Positions 41,595 to 51,429 are shown, numbered from the stretch's first letter. The stretch: DNA of 64,000 bases from Caryophanales bacterium UBA4682 (GCA_002404995.1 DHKY01000019.1:57578-121577); one strand, 5' to 3'. Notes: generated from the sequence alone by a model not told the origin. Made by a program: numbers and translations.

Positions 41595-42485
41595 ATGAAC
41601 CTAATGACACGTGTTCACAATAAGGAGGAAATTCTCCATATCTTAGACAAAAGCTATCGTTTTGCCCTTGTTCATCCCATCACCCGGGCAAGGAAGGAAT
41701 TCGACAGGCTGAAGGAAAACCAGAAAGTCCTGATTGATTTCGATTTCACCCCAGCGAGCTTTTTTTCTTTGATTTTCTTTTCGAAATTAAGTCTTTATTC
41801 TTCTTATCATCCGGAAATTTATGTCGTATTCCGAAGGAACCAGAAAATTAGCAGATATGAAAAAAACGATGCCACGCTTTTCCTCTACGATCTCGGAATT
41901 GAATCAGATCATATCGAAAAAGCCTATTACCATACCAAAAACCAGTTGGCAGATCTATTTGATTTTGCAAAAAAGGAAAACATCCATTACTTTATCTCCA
42001 ATGAAACAAACGATGACTTCATCGATTCCTATAGGTATCGCTTCCTAGCCCAGGGCTTCATTCAGGGAACTCTTCCGAAAGAATGGGTTGAAGAGGATGA
42101 ATATTCTGCTGTTCAGATTCGTCCCTTTAGGTATGTAAAAAACAAAGATATCCTTCGGTTTTTGGATACCATCGGAAGGACTTATAAAATCTTTCCTAAC
42201 TACCATCTTGAAAACCAGACCATACAGCTTTTAGATCGACTTGATAAAACTTATTCTCCCTTTACCAAACAGAATATCCTGAAGAGCAGGAGGAACGTCT
42301 ATCCGGAAAAGATTATCGGGTACGAGAAAGAAGGGAAGGAAGTCTCCTTCCTAGATAACTATGCAAAAGCCGGAAGGGAAAAAGATAAGAAAATCTTGGA
42401 TGCAAAGCTTGAAGAAAAAGCCTTAACCAAAGCAGAGAAAGAGCATCGACCTTTAAAAGTCGATGATTCGTTTAAGAATTGCTGA
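41595..42485 (+). CDS. Protein of unknown function
   Basis: 296-aa soluble protein; I do not recognise its family. It is rich in Tyr, Phe, Lys and Asp, with motifs such as VLIDFDFTPASFFSLIFFSKL near residue 48 and a basic, Glu/Lys-rich C-terminus (KKILDAKLEEKALTKAEKEH). The start at ATG 41595 has no ribosome binding site in the short leader; a second ATG follows three codons later. It stands alone after its own promoter, divergent from pepC. Codon use, including AGG, is like that of its neighbours. Confidence 0.65.
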   Translation: MNLMTRVHNKEEILHILDKSYRFALVHPITRARKEFDRLKENQKVLIDFDFTPASFFSLIFFSKLSLYSSYHPEIYVVFRRNQKISRYEKNDATLFLYDLGIESDHIEKAYYHTKNQLADLFDFAKKENIHYFISNETNDDFIDSYRYRFLAQGFIQGTLPKEWVEEDEYSAVQIRPFRYVKNKDILRFLDTIGRTYKIFPNYHLENQTIQLLDRLDKTYSPFTKQNILKSRRNVYPEKIIGYEKEGKEVSFLDNYAKAGREKDKKILDAKLEEKALTKAEKEHRPLKVDDSFKNC

Positions 42486-42512
42486 CTTTTCCCTTACCAA
42501 AGGTAAGGAAAA
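42484..42512. terminator. Hairpin after the unknown gene
   Basis: CTTTTCCCTTACC-AAA-GGTAAGGAAAAG can fold with one bulged base, but no T tract follows on either strand, so termination activity is doubtful. Confidence 0.35.
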
Positions 42513-42528
42513 GAAAGGCGGTTTATGA

Positions 42529-42534
42529 TAAAAT
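42529..42534 (+). promoter_or_regulatory. -10 box (TAAAAT) six bases before a lipoprotein start
   Basis: TATGATAAAAT then AATCGT then ATG at 42541; no ribosome binding site. Same spacing as at 29873 and, on the minus strand, at 12908. Confidence 0.4.
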
Positions 42535-42540
42535 AATCGT

Positions 42541-42996
42541 ATGAAAAAATCGCTCTTTGTCCTGTTTTCCTTTTTCCTGCTATCCTCTTGTTCGAAAAAG
42601 CTCTCTTCTGACTTAATCCGTCAGGACCAAGTTTCTTTCCAGACAACGGATAGTAAGTCTTTTGTTTCTTCCAAGGATCCTTCGCTCCCTTTCTCTTCGG
42701 AATTCAAAAGGAGCCAAAACCAAGGGAGGTATTTATATACTTTCAACTGCTATGGCTTCCAAAAGACTAGGGACGAGGTAAGAAGGAGGATTTCTCCGGA
42801 TGATGGCAAGAATGTTTTCTTTATCGGCTATGACTCCCCCTATACCCTTCTTAGCGATGGAACAAGCAACAAAGAAAAAAGAGAAGTAAAAGCCATAGGC
42901 ATCCACTTTTCTTCCACGAGGGAAATCCTTTCCTGTAAGGCTAGGAGGAAGTCGAAAGACGTGACGTTTTATTTTACATGTTCTAGGAGCAAATAA
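42541..42996 (+). CDS. Small lipoprotein of unknown function
   Basis: 151-aa exported lipoprotein: MKKSLFVLFSFFLLSSC gives a clear lipobox with Cys17. The mature part is basic and serine-rich, with no recognised domain. It starts without a ribosome binding site directly after a -10 box and ends four bases before tex, so it may be the first gene of the long housekeeping run that follows. Confidence 0.65.
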   Translation: MKKSLFVLFSFFLLSSCSKKLSSDLIRQDQVSFQTTDSKSFVSSKDPSLPFSSEFKRSQNQGRYLYTFNCYGFQKTRDEVRRRISPDDGKNVFFIGYDSPYTLLSDGTSNKEKREVKAIGIHFSSTREILSCKARRKSKDVTFYFTCSRSK

Positions 42997-43000
42997 CAAA

Positions 43001-45136
43001 ATGGATATCCTGAATCAAATTGCAGTCGAGCTGAAGCTGAATCCTGTCAACGTCAAGAAAGCAGTAGAGCTTTTAGACCAGGGGGATACGGTTCCTTTTA
43101 TTGCACGTTACCGTAAAGAGGAAACCGGCGGCCTGACAGATGAGAACAGGCGTGACATCGAGGAAAAGCTTCTCTCCTACCGGAACTTAGAAGACCGGAA
43201 AAAAACAGTTCTAAAGTCCTTGGCAGATCAGAAGATTGAAGATTCGAAGCTTTTGGATGAAATCGACAAGTGCAGGACAAGGGCAAAGCTCGAGGACCTA
43301 TATCGTCCATACAAACCGAAAAAGACAACCCGGGCAAGCAAAGCCAAGGCAGCCGGACTAGAGCCTTTAAGCCAATACCTGAGGACCGACAAGAGCGGTA
43401 AATTAGAGGAAGAAGCGGAAAAATACCTCTGTGAAGCCTATCCGACCAAGGACAAGGTAATCCAAGGCGCTTTGGATATCCTAGCCGAAAAGATTTCCGA
43501 CAATCCAAACTATCGTTTCTTTAGGAAAAACCTAGTAAGGAAAGAAGGGTATCTCACCTCTGCCAAAATAAAGGATGCACCGCTGGACACTTTCGATAAT
43601 TATGAAAACTACAGCAAGAAGGTTTCGGAACTGAAGAGTTACAACGTCCTTGCCATCAACCGTGGCGTGAATAAAAAATGCCTGACGAAGAAGTTCGTCT
43701 TCCCCGATGAAAAAATCATCAACCATTTAGAGACTTTCGAACTTCCAAGCCATTCCCCTTACGAAAAAAGGCTGAAGAATAGGATCCAAGACAGCTATGA
43801 CCGTTTGATTTCCCCTTCGGTCTCGAATGATATCTTTTCTTCGCTTAGGGACAATGCAAGCGATGACTCGATTCAGGAATTCAAATCCTCTTTGCGAGCT
43901 ACCTTGTTAGTTCCGCCATTAAAAGGGCGCCGCATCCTTGGCTTCGATCCCGGTTTCACGCATGGCTGCAAACTCGCGTTCATCGATGAAAATGGAAAAG
44001 TCTTAGACACCTATGTTCTCAAGGATCCCTTCCATTCAAAGTCTGGAGAAGCTAGGGCAGTAGCAGATTTGAAACGACTGAGGCTGAAAAACAAGACGTT
44101 CACGATAGCTTTAGGCAATGGAACCGCCAGCCGTGAAAGCCTTGCCCTTCTTCAAAAAAGGAAAAAGGAAATCCCTGAGCTTGCCTCAATGGAAATTGCC
44201 ATCGTCTCCGAATCCGGTGCATCGATTTGGTCTGCAACAAAGCAGGCCCAAAAGGAATTCCCGGATTATGAGCCAAACCTTCGTTCTGCTGTTTCTATCG
44301 CACGCCGAAGGCTCGATCCGTTAGCGGAGCTGGTCAAAATTCCGCCGGAATCCATCGGTGTGGGTCAATATCAGTACGATATCGAAAAGAACAAGCTCTC
44401 TAGGGCATTGAAAGGCGTCGTGGAGGACTGCGTGAACTATGTCGGTGTCAACCTGAACCAGGCTTCAGCTTCCCTGCTCTGCTATGTTTCGGGTATCAGC
44501 AGCAAAGTCGCGGATTCTATTGTCAAATACCGGGATGAAAACGGACAGATTACTTCCCGGAAGGAATTGCTGAAGATTCCATATTTAGGGCCGAAAGCCT
44601 TTGAAAACTGTGCCGGCTTCCTCCGGATACCAGAAAGCAAGGAACCTTTGGACAATACTGCCGTCCATCCGGAATCCTATCCGATTGCCAAAGCAATCAG
44701 GAAAGAATACCAAAAAGGATCCGATGAGGAAACGAAGGAGGCCTTGAAGTCTCTTACGCTTCCGGAAAAAGAAAAGCTTTGTTCTTCTCTTTCGGTCGGA
44801 AGGCCGACCCTTGAGGATATCCTCAAAGAATTGATCCAGCCTAGCCGTGACCCACGATTAGAGGCAAAAAGCGCCAAGCTTCTTGATGGTGTCAATGATA
44901 TCAAGGACTTGAAAGTGGGGAGGATCAGGGAAGGAACGATTCGTAATGTCACTGGATTTGGTTTCTTTGTCGATATCGGTGTCGAAATCAACGGACTCGT
45001 ATATTTGACCGAAATCCGGAATGGAAGAGTAGATGATCCGCATAAATACGGAAAACCAGGCGATATCGTCAAGGTCAAAGTCATCAATGTCGATCTAAAG
45101 AGAGGACGCATCTCCCTCTCTAGGAAAGGAGTATAG
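43001..45136 (+). CDS. tex: Tex-family S1 RNA-binding transcription accessory protein
   Basis: 711-aa Tex protein: N-terminal helical region (PFIARYRKEETGGL), YqgF-like nuclease-fold domain (LKGRRILGFDPGFTHGCKLA), helix-hairpin-helix domains (VGVNLNQASASLL, IPYLGPKAFENCAGFLRI) and a C-terminal S1 domain (GTIRNVTGFGFFVDIGVEI). Its last block is SLS-M-KG with AGG at 45122-45124, and GMIMEGTIRN precedes the S1 fold once AGG is Met, as in the family. Tex binds RNA polymerase-associated RNA. No ribosome binding site stands out before ATG 43001; coupling to the lipoprotein gene is likely. Confidence 0.93.
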   Translation: MDILNQIAVELKLNPVNVKKAVELLDQGDTVPFIARYRKEETGGLTDENRRDIEEKLLSYRNLEDRKKTVLKSLADQKIEDSKLLDEIDKCRTRAKLEDLYRPYKPKKTTRASKAKAAGLEPLSQYLRTDKSGKLEEEAEKYLCEAYPTKDKVIQGALDILAEKISDNPNYRFFRKNLVRKEGYLTSAKIKDAPLDTFDNYENYSKKVSELKSYNVLAINRGVNKKCLTKKFVFPDEKIINHLETFELPSHSPYEKRLKNRIQDSYDRLISPSVSNDIFSSLRDNASDDSIQEFKSSLRATLLVPPLKGRRILGFDPGFTHGCKLAFIDENGKVLDTYVLKDPFHSKSGEARAVADLKRLRLKNKTFTIALGNGTASRESLALLQKRKKEIPELASMEIAIVSESGASIWSATKQAQKEFPDYEPNLRSAVSIARRRLDPLAELVKIPPESIGVGQYQYDIEKNKLSRALKGVVEDCVNYVGVNLNQASASLLCYVSGISSKVADSIVKYRDENGQITSRKELLKIPYLGPKAFENCAGFLRIPESKEPLDNTAVHPESYPIAKAIRKEYQKGSDEETKEALKSLTLPEKEKLCSSLSVGRPTLEDILKELIQPSRDPRLEAKSAKLLDGVNDIKDLKVGRIREGTIRNVTGFGFFVDIGVEINGLVYLTEIRNGRVDDPHKYGKPGDIVKVKVINVDLKRGRISLSRKGV

Positions 45137-45138
45137 AA

Positions 45139-45486
45139 ATGATGGAAAACAGCACTTATTACGAAGACAAAAGTTCTGAAAAAGGACTGATTGCAATCTC
45201 AAATAAGGTTTTTGTCCAGATTGCAAGCGATGTCCTTGACGACTTCAGTGAAGAAAAGAAAGGTTCTTTTTCTCTCGAATACGGAAAGAAGAAAGGCTAT
45301 ATCCATGCTGAAATCAGCAAGGCCAATAAGGTAACCATCGAAATCGGTCTTTTCCTTCCAGTCGGACAAGACACTAAAGTTCTTACCGAAATTCAGAAAG
45401 AAGTCTATGACGAAGCGTTTGAAGCTACGGAAATCTCTTCCTTGAAAGTCGATGTCATTCTGCTGGGATGTTATCCGGTAAAATAA
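45139..45486 (+). CDS. Asp23/Gls24 (YqhY-like) envelope-associated protein
   Basis: 115-aa Asp23-family protein: GLIAISNKVFVQIASDVLDDF opening and the alternating beta strands KVTIEIGLFLPVGQDTKVLTEIQKEVYDEA. In B. subtilis YqhY lies next to nusB, as it nearly does here (one gene between). The family is tied to envelope stress and to fatty-acid metabolism in some species. GGAAAGGAG precedes the ATG. Confidence 0.8.
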   Translation: MMENSTYYEDKSSEKGLIAISNKVFVQIASDVLDDFSEEKKGSFSLEYGKKKGYIHAEISKANKVTIEIGLFLPVGQDTKVLTEIQKEVYDEAFEATEISSLKVDVILLGCYPVK

Positions 45487-45487
45487 G

Positions 45488-46036
45488 ATGAAAGAAATCA
45501 GCAAGGAACGTTATACCAAAAGGCGGAAAAGATACGGATACCTCTTTGTCGTTCCGAGGATCATTGCAATCTTCTGCTTTGTCGGTCAGATTCTCGTTCA
45601 ATCATCCCTGAAATTCGATAAGATGGACAGCTCGGTCTATGTAGACTCAATGTCTTCCTTATCCAGGCTCTTTTCTTCCTCGTCCTTGACCGCAAGGTGT
45701 CTGAGCGGGAAATTCGACCTTAAGCTTATCTATTCCTCTTCCGCCGTTGTAACGATTGCCATTGGCTTATTCATGGTCTTTGCTTCTTACTTTGCTGGCA
45801 AGGGGAAAGGGAGAATGCTCTTCTTTGCAAGGATTGTGGAAGGCCTGGATAGGTTGATGCTGATTCCTTGCATTATCCTTTCTTTGAAAGGAAGCTATCC
45901 TTTGACAAGGAATCTCACCGATTTCCTGGTAAACGGAATAACACATGGGATTGCATTCGGCCTGCTTATTTATTCCCAGTTTGTTGTAAAAGAAATCCAT
46001 ACATACGAAGTCAGCCAAGGAGAAATCAAAGAATGA
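45488..46036 (+). CDS. Membrane protein of unknown function
   Basis: 182-aa protein with four predicted membrane segments (about residues 16-38, 80-103, 108-130 and 145-165), a basic N-terminus and a short cytoplasmic tail. It begins one base after the Asp23-family gene and ends in an ATGA overlap with nusB. Asp23-family proteins are often anchored by a small membrane partner; this gene could serve that purpose, but only position supports the idea. Confidence 0.6.
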   Translation: MKEISKERYTKRRKRYGYLFVVPRIIAIFCFVGQILVQSSLKFDKMDSSVYVDSMSSLSRLFSSSSLTARCLSGKFDLKLIYSSSAVVTIAIGLFMVFASYFAGKGKGRMLFFARIVEGLDRLMLIPCIILSLKGSYPLTRNLTDFLVNGITHGIAFGLLIYSQFVVKEIHTYEVSQGEIKE

Positions 46037-46485
46037 ACGAAGAAATCAAGAAAATGAAAAACTATACAAGAAGAGACGAGCGCAGGAAAACAAGGCAAGC
46101 CCTTTACCAGGTCATCAGGTTCCAGGAAAAGCAGGAAGACTACGATGCGACCGAAATCATCTTAAGCAGGTACAATGTCAAATCCATTGACCTTGTCCCG
46201 CCTTTCTCAAGGCTCCTTTATGTCACTGCCTTAGATCATTATGATGACATCAAGAAAAGAATCAGCGACCATTTAAGGAACTGGACTTTCGATCGTATCG
46301 ACGATGTATTGAAAGGACTTCTCTTCAGGGCTATCAGCGAAGGCTATTATGTCCAGCGTACACCCCGGAAAGTCGTCATCAACGAAGCAGTGAACCTTGC
46401 CAAGGACTTCCTCTCCGAAGAGGACTACAAATTTGTGAATGCCCTCTTAGACAAGGTTCTTCCGAACTATGTTCCAAAAGCCTAG
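46033..46485 (+). CDS. nusB: Transcription antitermination factor NusB
   Basis: 150-aa all-helical NusB, which with S10 binds boxA in rRNA operons. The start is ATG 46033 (ATGA overlap) with AAGGAG inside the preceding gene. With AGG as Met the N-terminus reads TRRDER-M-KT-M-QALYQVI, and the C-terminal block is RKVVINEAVNLAKDF, as in the family. Its 3' end overlaps xseA by 17 nt. Confidence 0.9.
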   Translation: MNEEIKKMKNYTRRDERRKTRQALYQVIRFQEKQEDYDATEIILSRYNVKSIDLVPPFSRLLYVTALDHYDDIKKRISDHLRNWTFDRIDDVLKGLLFRAISEGYYVQRTPRKVVINEAVNLAKDFLSEEDYKFVNALLDKVLPNYVPKA

Positions 46486-47746
46486 TTCTGCCTTTTCCGT
46501 CAGTCAGTTATCCACGATTCTCAAGCAGTGCTTTGAGAACCCGGCGTTCAAGGGCATTTCCGTTTATGGCGAAGTCTATTCCATCAAGCCAGGAAGATTC
46601 ACCTATATTGACCTTGGAGACCAAGGAATAAAGGAAACGAACTCACCGCTCTTGAAAGTCGCAAGGAGCTACTATTACACCAGTGACACGCCTTTGAACG
46701 AAGTCAAGATTGGTGATGTCGTCTGCGTAAAAGGGGATTTAAGCTATTACCCCCATGGTTCTTCTTTGACATTCTGGGCAAAAGAACTGACTAGGGTACA
46801 ATCCCAGTCCGGCAAGAGCCTGCTTAAAAAGCAGGAAACCCTGAAAAAACTGGAAAAGCTCGGTTATTTAAAAGAAGACAGAAAATTACCGATTCCCCGT
46901 TTTTGCAGTAACGTTGCCATCATTACAGCCAAAGAGGGTGCTGCTTACCAGGATAGGCTTAAAACGCTTCATAGGCGGTTTCCGGTATCCACAGTCCTTT
47001 TCCCGAGTCTTGTCCAAGGGGAGAACGCTGCGAAAAGCAGGGTTAAAGCCTTGGAAAAGGCAAAAAAGGGAAACTTTGATGTAATCCTGCTAGGCAGAGG
47101 CGGAGGTTCTAAGACAGACCTGAGCTGCTTCGATGACGAAGCATTGGCTAGGTCCATTGCGACATCCAAGATTCCGGTTATAACCTGCATCGGTCATACG
47201 ATAGACGTTGCGATTGCCGACCGGGTATCTTCAAAGCAGGCTATCACGCCGACGGAAGGGGCGAGTCTTATCAATCCGAGCAGGGACGAAATCAAAGAAG
47301 AAAGAGCATCGTTCGAAGAAGAGCTTAAAAGCCGCTTTACCCAGGTTTTACGAAACTATGCAAGGAGGAATGAATCCTATCATTCAAGACTCTCTGCCCT
47401 TTCTCCTTCAAACCGGGTCAAGGAAAAGAAGAACAGTCTGAAGATGTCCTATTTGGCAAGGAAGCAGGCTTTCATCCAGATCCTGAAGTCGAAGGAAAGG
47501 TCAAAGGAAAGGTATGCCTCTTCCTTAGAAAAGGACTTCAATGCCAAGCTCAGGAAAAAAAGAACCGAACTTGAAAACTTCAACCGCATCCTGTCGCTTT
47601 ATGATCCAAGCCAGATCAAGGAAAAAGGATATGCAGTTGTCTTAAGGAATGGGAAGAAAATCACTTCTGCAAAGCAGTTAGCTCCCGGAGACAGGATTGA
47701 AATCACCTATCCGGACGGATGCAAGAAAGCACTTGTGAAAGACTAG
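46469..47746 (+). CDS. xseA: Exodeoxyribonuclease VII large subunit
   Basis: 425 aa. N-terminal OB-fold (FSVSQLSTILKQCFENP... VYGEVYSIKPGRFTYIDL), catalytic region AIITAKEGAAYQDRLKTLHRRFP, then LLGRGGGSKTDLSCFDDE and CIGHTIDVAIADRVSSKQAITPTEGA, and a C-terminal coiled coil. The substitution KEGAAYQD for the common TGAA-x-RD is slight. It degrades single-stranded DNA together with the small subunit encoded next. Confidence 0.92.
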   Translation: MFQKPSSAFSVSQLSTILKQCFENPAFKGISVYGEVYSIKPGRFTYIDLGDQGIKETNSPLLKVARSYYYTSDTPLNEVKIGDVVCVKGDLSYYPHGSSLTFWAKELTRVQSQSGKSLLKKQETLKKLEKLGYLKEDRKLPIPRFCSNVAIITAKEGAAYQDRLKTLHRRFPVSTVLFPSLVQGENAAKSRVKALEKAKKGNFDVILLGRGGGSKTDLSCFDDEALARSIATSKIPVITCIGHTIDVAIADRVSSKQAITPTEGASLINPSRDEIKEERASFEEELKSRFTQVLRNYARRNESYHSRLSALSPSNRVKEKKNSLKMSYLARKQAFIQILKSKERSKERYASSLEKDFNAKLRKKRTELENFNRILSLYDPSQIKEKGYAVVLRNGKKITSAKQLAPGDRIEITYPDGCKKALVKD

Positions 47747-47756
47747 GAGGAAGAAT

Positions 47757-47969
47757 ATGAAGAAAATCAGCGAACTAAAAAAACTCTCGTATGAAGAACT
47801 GGAAAAAGAAGAGGAAGAAACCTTACATCTTTTAAGCGAAGACTCTCTGCCCTTGGATAAGGCCAATGAACTCTATCTCTACGGAAAGGCCGTACTCAAA
47901 GAGAGGGATAATCGTCTTACTTCCTTGGAGAAAAGCGTAGAAGACAAAGTTGACGGAGAAAGGGAATGA
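47757..47969 (+). CDS. xseB: Exodeoxyribonuclease VII small subunit
   Basis: 70 aa, two helices: LSYEELEKEEEETLHLLSED then LPLDKANELYLYGKAVLKE, the family pattern in which the helix after LPLD contacts the large subunit. TAGGAGGAAG precedes the ATG; the stop overlaps the dxs start (ATGA). Confidence 0.85.
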   Translation: MKKISELKKLSYEELEKEEEETLHLLSEDSLPLDKANELYLYGKAVLKERDNRLTSLEKSVEDKVDGERE

Positions 47970-49774
47970 GGAAACGCGACCGGAAATCCTTGATGACTTA
48001 TTCCAAAGAAGACCTTGATAAGCTTTCTTTTGAGCTGAGAGGCGAGATTTTGGATGCCGTTTCCCATAACGGTGGTCATCTCTCTTCGAATCTTGGTTCC
48101 ACCGATAGGACGATTTCCCTCTTGCGGGCCTTTGATCCTTTTTACGATGATATCCTTTTCGATGTCGGACATCAGTCCTATGCGTACAAGCTTTTGACGG
48201 GACGGAAACTCTATCATCTGAGAAAAACAAACGGTCTCTCTCCTTTTAATCTGAGAAGCGAAAGCAAGGCCGACCAATACGATAACGGACATGCCGGGGA
48301 TAGCATCTCCACGGCCATTGGTAGGGCAAGGAGGAAAAACGCGGAAAAGCGCGACACCTATACTGTCGTCGTAATCGGGGATGCCAGTCTTTTCAATGGC
48401 AGGGCTAGGGAAGCCCTTGAACAGTTATCCCGAAGGAATTTAAAGCGTCTTATTATTGTCCTGAACGATAATGGAAGGTCCATCGGAGAAAACAAAGGAA
48501 CCTTCACCGAGGAATATCTTCCGTTTCGAAAAGACTTTTCGAATTTAAGGGATTCCTCTTCCCTGATTGAAATACCGAGAGAGGAAAGCCTTTTGCCGGC
48601 AAAAGAAGAAAAGGACAGTCTTTTCGCCCATTTCTCCTTACCGGTCATTGGCCCGGTTTCCGGGCATAGTTTTTCCGAAAGGGATGATGCGTTCAAAGAG
48701 GCAAAGCAGAAAGCCATTAACGGGCCGATTCTTGTCCATTTAAGGACAATCAAGGGCTATGGATATGTGAAGGCAAGGAAAGACAAAGAAGGAAAATACC
48801 ATTGCGTTGATAAGAATTTTGATAAAGAGGAGAATGAAAGTTATCCTCTTCAGGCAAAAAAGAAAGAATTCCTTTGGTCCGAGAGGAAAAAGAAAAAGGA
48901 TATTTATGTCATAGCTCCCGATTCCATCTATTCCTCCGGTTTAAAGGAAATCTTCGATGAATTCCCTCTCCGTACCATCAATACCGAAATCGGAGAGGAG
49001 AATGCCATTGGAATCGCATCCGGTCTAAGGCTGAAAAACAAAAAAGCAGTCGTTGATATTTCCTCCTGTTTCCTCCAGCGCGGTTATGACCAAATAAGGG
49101 AAAACATCTCACGGCAGAAACTTCCTGCCCTTTTCTTCGTAGAAAAGGCTGGATTAAATGGAGAAGACGGGGAAAGCCATCAAGGACTTTATGATGTGGC
49201 AAGGCTAAGAAGCATTCCTTCTTGTAAGGTAAGGATGCCTTTTGATGTTTCTTCTTTGGAATATATCAGGAAAGTCTATTCGTTTGCATCAGATAAACCT
49301 CTCTTTGTTCGTCTTCCTCGGGAACAAGATGTCCGGGATAGGAAGATAATGGGCTTTACCGACCTCTTTCCGCTCGATCGCTATCGAAAAGGAAAGTATG
49401 CCTTTATCGGTGTGGGTCCATTAGGAAGGCAGCTAGCAGAAAAAAGGAAACGATACCATCGGTTCGATGTTTTCAGGCTTCTTGATCTGCTTAGCGATGA
49501 TTCCGTTCTGGATACTTATAACCTGCTCCGCTACAAGCGGATTTTCTTCTATGATCCCTACTCCACAATTCAAGGAAGCGCAAGTCATATCGAATCCTAT
49601 CTTCTTCGTCATGCTTACCGGGGGAAATACTTTCCGATGGCTTTTGAGAACAAGTACATACCAGTCGGGCAGAACGAGGATCTTTTGAAGAGGAATTCCC
49701 TTTATCCCAGCGATGTTCTGGAAGAAATCCTTAATATCTGTCATAGGCATAGGAAAAAGGAGAAGCGGAAATGA
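47966..49774 (+). CDS. dxs: 1-deoxy-D-xylulose-5-phosphate synthase
   Basis: 602-aa thiamine-diphosphate enzyme that starts the MEP route to isoprenoids from pyruvate and glyceraldehyde 3-phosphate. Blocks: GGHLSSNLGS, FDVGHQSYAYKLLTGR, GDASLFNG-M-A-M-EAL (TPP/Mg site), LNDNG-M-SIG, then C-terminal INTEIGEENAIGIASGL and LFFVEKAGLNGEDGESHQGLYDVA-M-LRSIP. All marked Met are AGG while Arg in LRSIP is AGA. The usual neighbour ispA is absent. ATGA overlap with recN. Confidence 0.92.
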   Translation: MRKRDRKSLMTYSKEDLDKLSFELRGEILDAVSHNGGHLSSNLGSTDRTISLLRAFDPFYDDILFDVGHQSYAYKLLTGRKLYHLRKTNGLSPFNLRSESKADQYDNGHAGDSISTAIGRARRKNAEKRDTYTVVVIGDASLFNGRAREALEQLSRRNLKRLIIVLNDNGRSIGENKGTFTEEYLPFRKDFSNLRDSSSLIEIPREESLLPAKEEKDSLFAHFSLPVIGPVSGHSFSERDDAFKEAKQKAINGPILVHLRTIKGYGYVKARKDKEGKYHCVDKNFDKEENESYPLQAKKKEFLWSERKKKKDIYVIAPDSIYSSGLKEIFDEFPLRTINTEIGEENAIGIASGLRLKNKKAVVDISSCFLQRGYDQIRENISRQKLPALFFVEKAGLNGEDGESHQGLYDVARLRSIPSCKVRMPFDVSSLEYIRKVYSFASDKPLFVRLPREQDVRDRKIMGFTDLFPLDRYRKGKYAFIGVGPLGRQLAEKRKRYHRFDVFRLLDLLSDDSVLDTYNLLRYKRIFFYDPYSTIQGSASHIESYLLRHAYRGKYFPMAFENKYIPVGQNEDLLKRNSLYPSDVLEEILNICHRHRKKEKRK

Positions 49775-51429
49775 TTCAGGAACTTCATATCGAGAATCTG
49801 GCTGTCAGGGAAGATGCAACACTTGAATTTACCGCCAATGATGTCGCCTTAGTGGGTGAAACCGGTGCAGGCAAATCCCTAGTTGTCTCTTCCCTCCTTC
49901 TTTTAAGGGGCGAACGCGCGGATTATTCCCTAGTCCGTGACAAAGAAAAGAAAGCCTCTGTTTCAGCTTTGTTTGTCCCTTCGGACAGTTTTCTCTCCGC
50001 CCATAAGGAAAGGAAAGAGGAACTGGAAGATGGTGTCCTCCTGCTGAAAAGAGCTTTGAATCCGGATAAGACATCCCGTTATTATATCAACGGTTCTCCG
50101 GTCTCTCTTTCGGAAAGGAAAGCAATCACTTCCCATCTCATCGATATCCATTCCCAGGCCAGCCGTTATGATCTCCTGGATGAAACGAAGCAGCTTTCTT
50201 ATTTAGACAAATACGGAAGAGAACCTCTTCAAAAAGCAAAAGACGCTTTTGATTTGGCTTATAAGAATTATTTAAAGAAAAAAGAAGAAAAGGAAGCTCT
50301 GATTGCTTCCCATAAGGAAAGGGACCGGGATTACTTGTCTTTCCAGATATCCGAAATCGAAAAGTACCACCTCAAAGAGCATGAAATCGAGGATCTGAAC
50401 GAAGAGTATTCGTCTTTCCGCGAGAGGGAGGAAAGGAAGCGGAAGTATGATGATTTCCTTTCCAGCGTCGAAAACGGAAACCAAAGCCTTTCCCAGTCCT
50501 TGGAAACCTGTGTCAATAAGCTGCACCCGTTTCTTAATTCCTCTAATAAGGAAAAAGCCGAGCAGCTAATTTCCTTGGCAAACGAAAGGCAGGATTCCCT
50601 GTCGTCCTTCTACGATTCCTTCTCGAATATCGAAAAGAACTCCGCCCGTAGGGATGAAATCAATTCGCGTCTATTCGAACTGAAGGGGCTCAGGCGGAAA
50701 TACGGAAAGACAACAGCGGAAATCTTATCAAAGTACCATAACTATCAGAACAGGCTGAAAGAAAGGGATTCCTACGAAGAGCTGAGGAAAGAGAAAGAAA
50801 AGGAAATCGAGGACGCAAAAGAGGAAGCAAGGAAAAAAGCAGCGAAATTATCCTTATTAAGAAAAGAGTCTTCTGAAAAAAGGGAGAAGAGCATTGGAAA
50901 CGAAAGGGAGGCTCTAGGTCTCTTAAAGGGCGGATTCAAAGCCGAATTGATTCCAAATGAACTTTCCTCGAACGGATTAGAACATGCCAGCTTTTCAGTA
51001 AGGCTGAATAAAGGACTTGGCTTCGCATCTTTGAAAAAAGCAGCCAGCGGAGGAGAAGCAAGTCGTTTAAGGCTCGCTTTGAAAGTCGTTCTCAATGCCT
51101 TGGATCCCTATGATCTTCTCGTCCTGGATGAAATCGATACGGGTGTCAGCGGAAAGCAGGCCTCTTTGAGGGCGAACAAGGTCAGAGAAAGGTCGAAGGT
51201 CACTCAGGTCGTTCTGATTTCCCATCTCCCTCAGGCATTGAGCAGCGTAGATGCTGCCATCTTGATTTCGAAGAAAACGAGGAACGGAACGACAAAGACT
51301 ACTGCAAAAAATTTAAGCAAAGAAGAAACCATTGTCGAAATCGCACGAAGGCTCTCTCTTGAAAAAAGGACCGACTCTGCCCTCAACCAGGCACGAGTGC
51401 TTTACGATAGCTATCATAAGGGAAAATGA
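49771..51429 (+). CDS. recN: DNA repair protein RecN
   Basis: 552-aa SMC-like ATPase recruited to double-strand breaks. Walker A GETGAGKSLVV near residue 30, a long central coiled coil, signature ASGGEASRL-M-LALK (Met434 is AGG, 51070-51072), Walker B LLVLDEIDTGVSG and LISHLPQALS. Coupled to dxs and to dinB by ATGA overlaps. Confidence 0.94.
   Translation: MIQELHIENLAVREDATLEFTANDVALVGETGAGKSLVVSSLLLLRGERADYSLVRDKEKKASVSALFVPSDSFLSAHKERKEELEDGVLLLKRALNPDKTSRYYINGSPVSLSERKAITSHLIDIHSQASRYDLLDETKQLSYLDKYGREPLQKAKDAFDLAYKNYLKKKEEKEALIASHKERDRDYLSFQISEIEKYHLKEHEIEDLNEEYSSFREREERKRKYDDFLSSVENGNQSLSQSLETCVNKLHPFLNSSNKEKAEQLISLANERQDSLSSFYDSFSNIEKNSARRDEINSRLFELKGLRRKYGKTTAEILSKYHNYQNRLKERDSYEELRKEKEKEIEDAKEEARKKAAKLSLLRKESSEKREKSIGNEREALGLLKGGFKAELIPNELSSNGLEHASFSVRLNKGLGFASLKKAASGGEASRLRLALKVVLNALDPYDLLVLDEIDTGVSGKQASLRANKVRERSKVTQVVLISHLPQALSSVDAAILISKKTRNGTTKTTAKNLSKEETIVEIARRLSLEKRTDSALNQARVLYDSYHKGK

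Noticed and set aside
42733..42999. Minus-strand open frames inside lipoprotein, mutS2, parC and other genes
   Set aside because: They are shadows of the real coding strand, without ribosome binding sites or family motifs.
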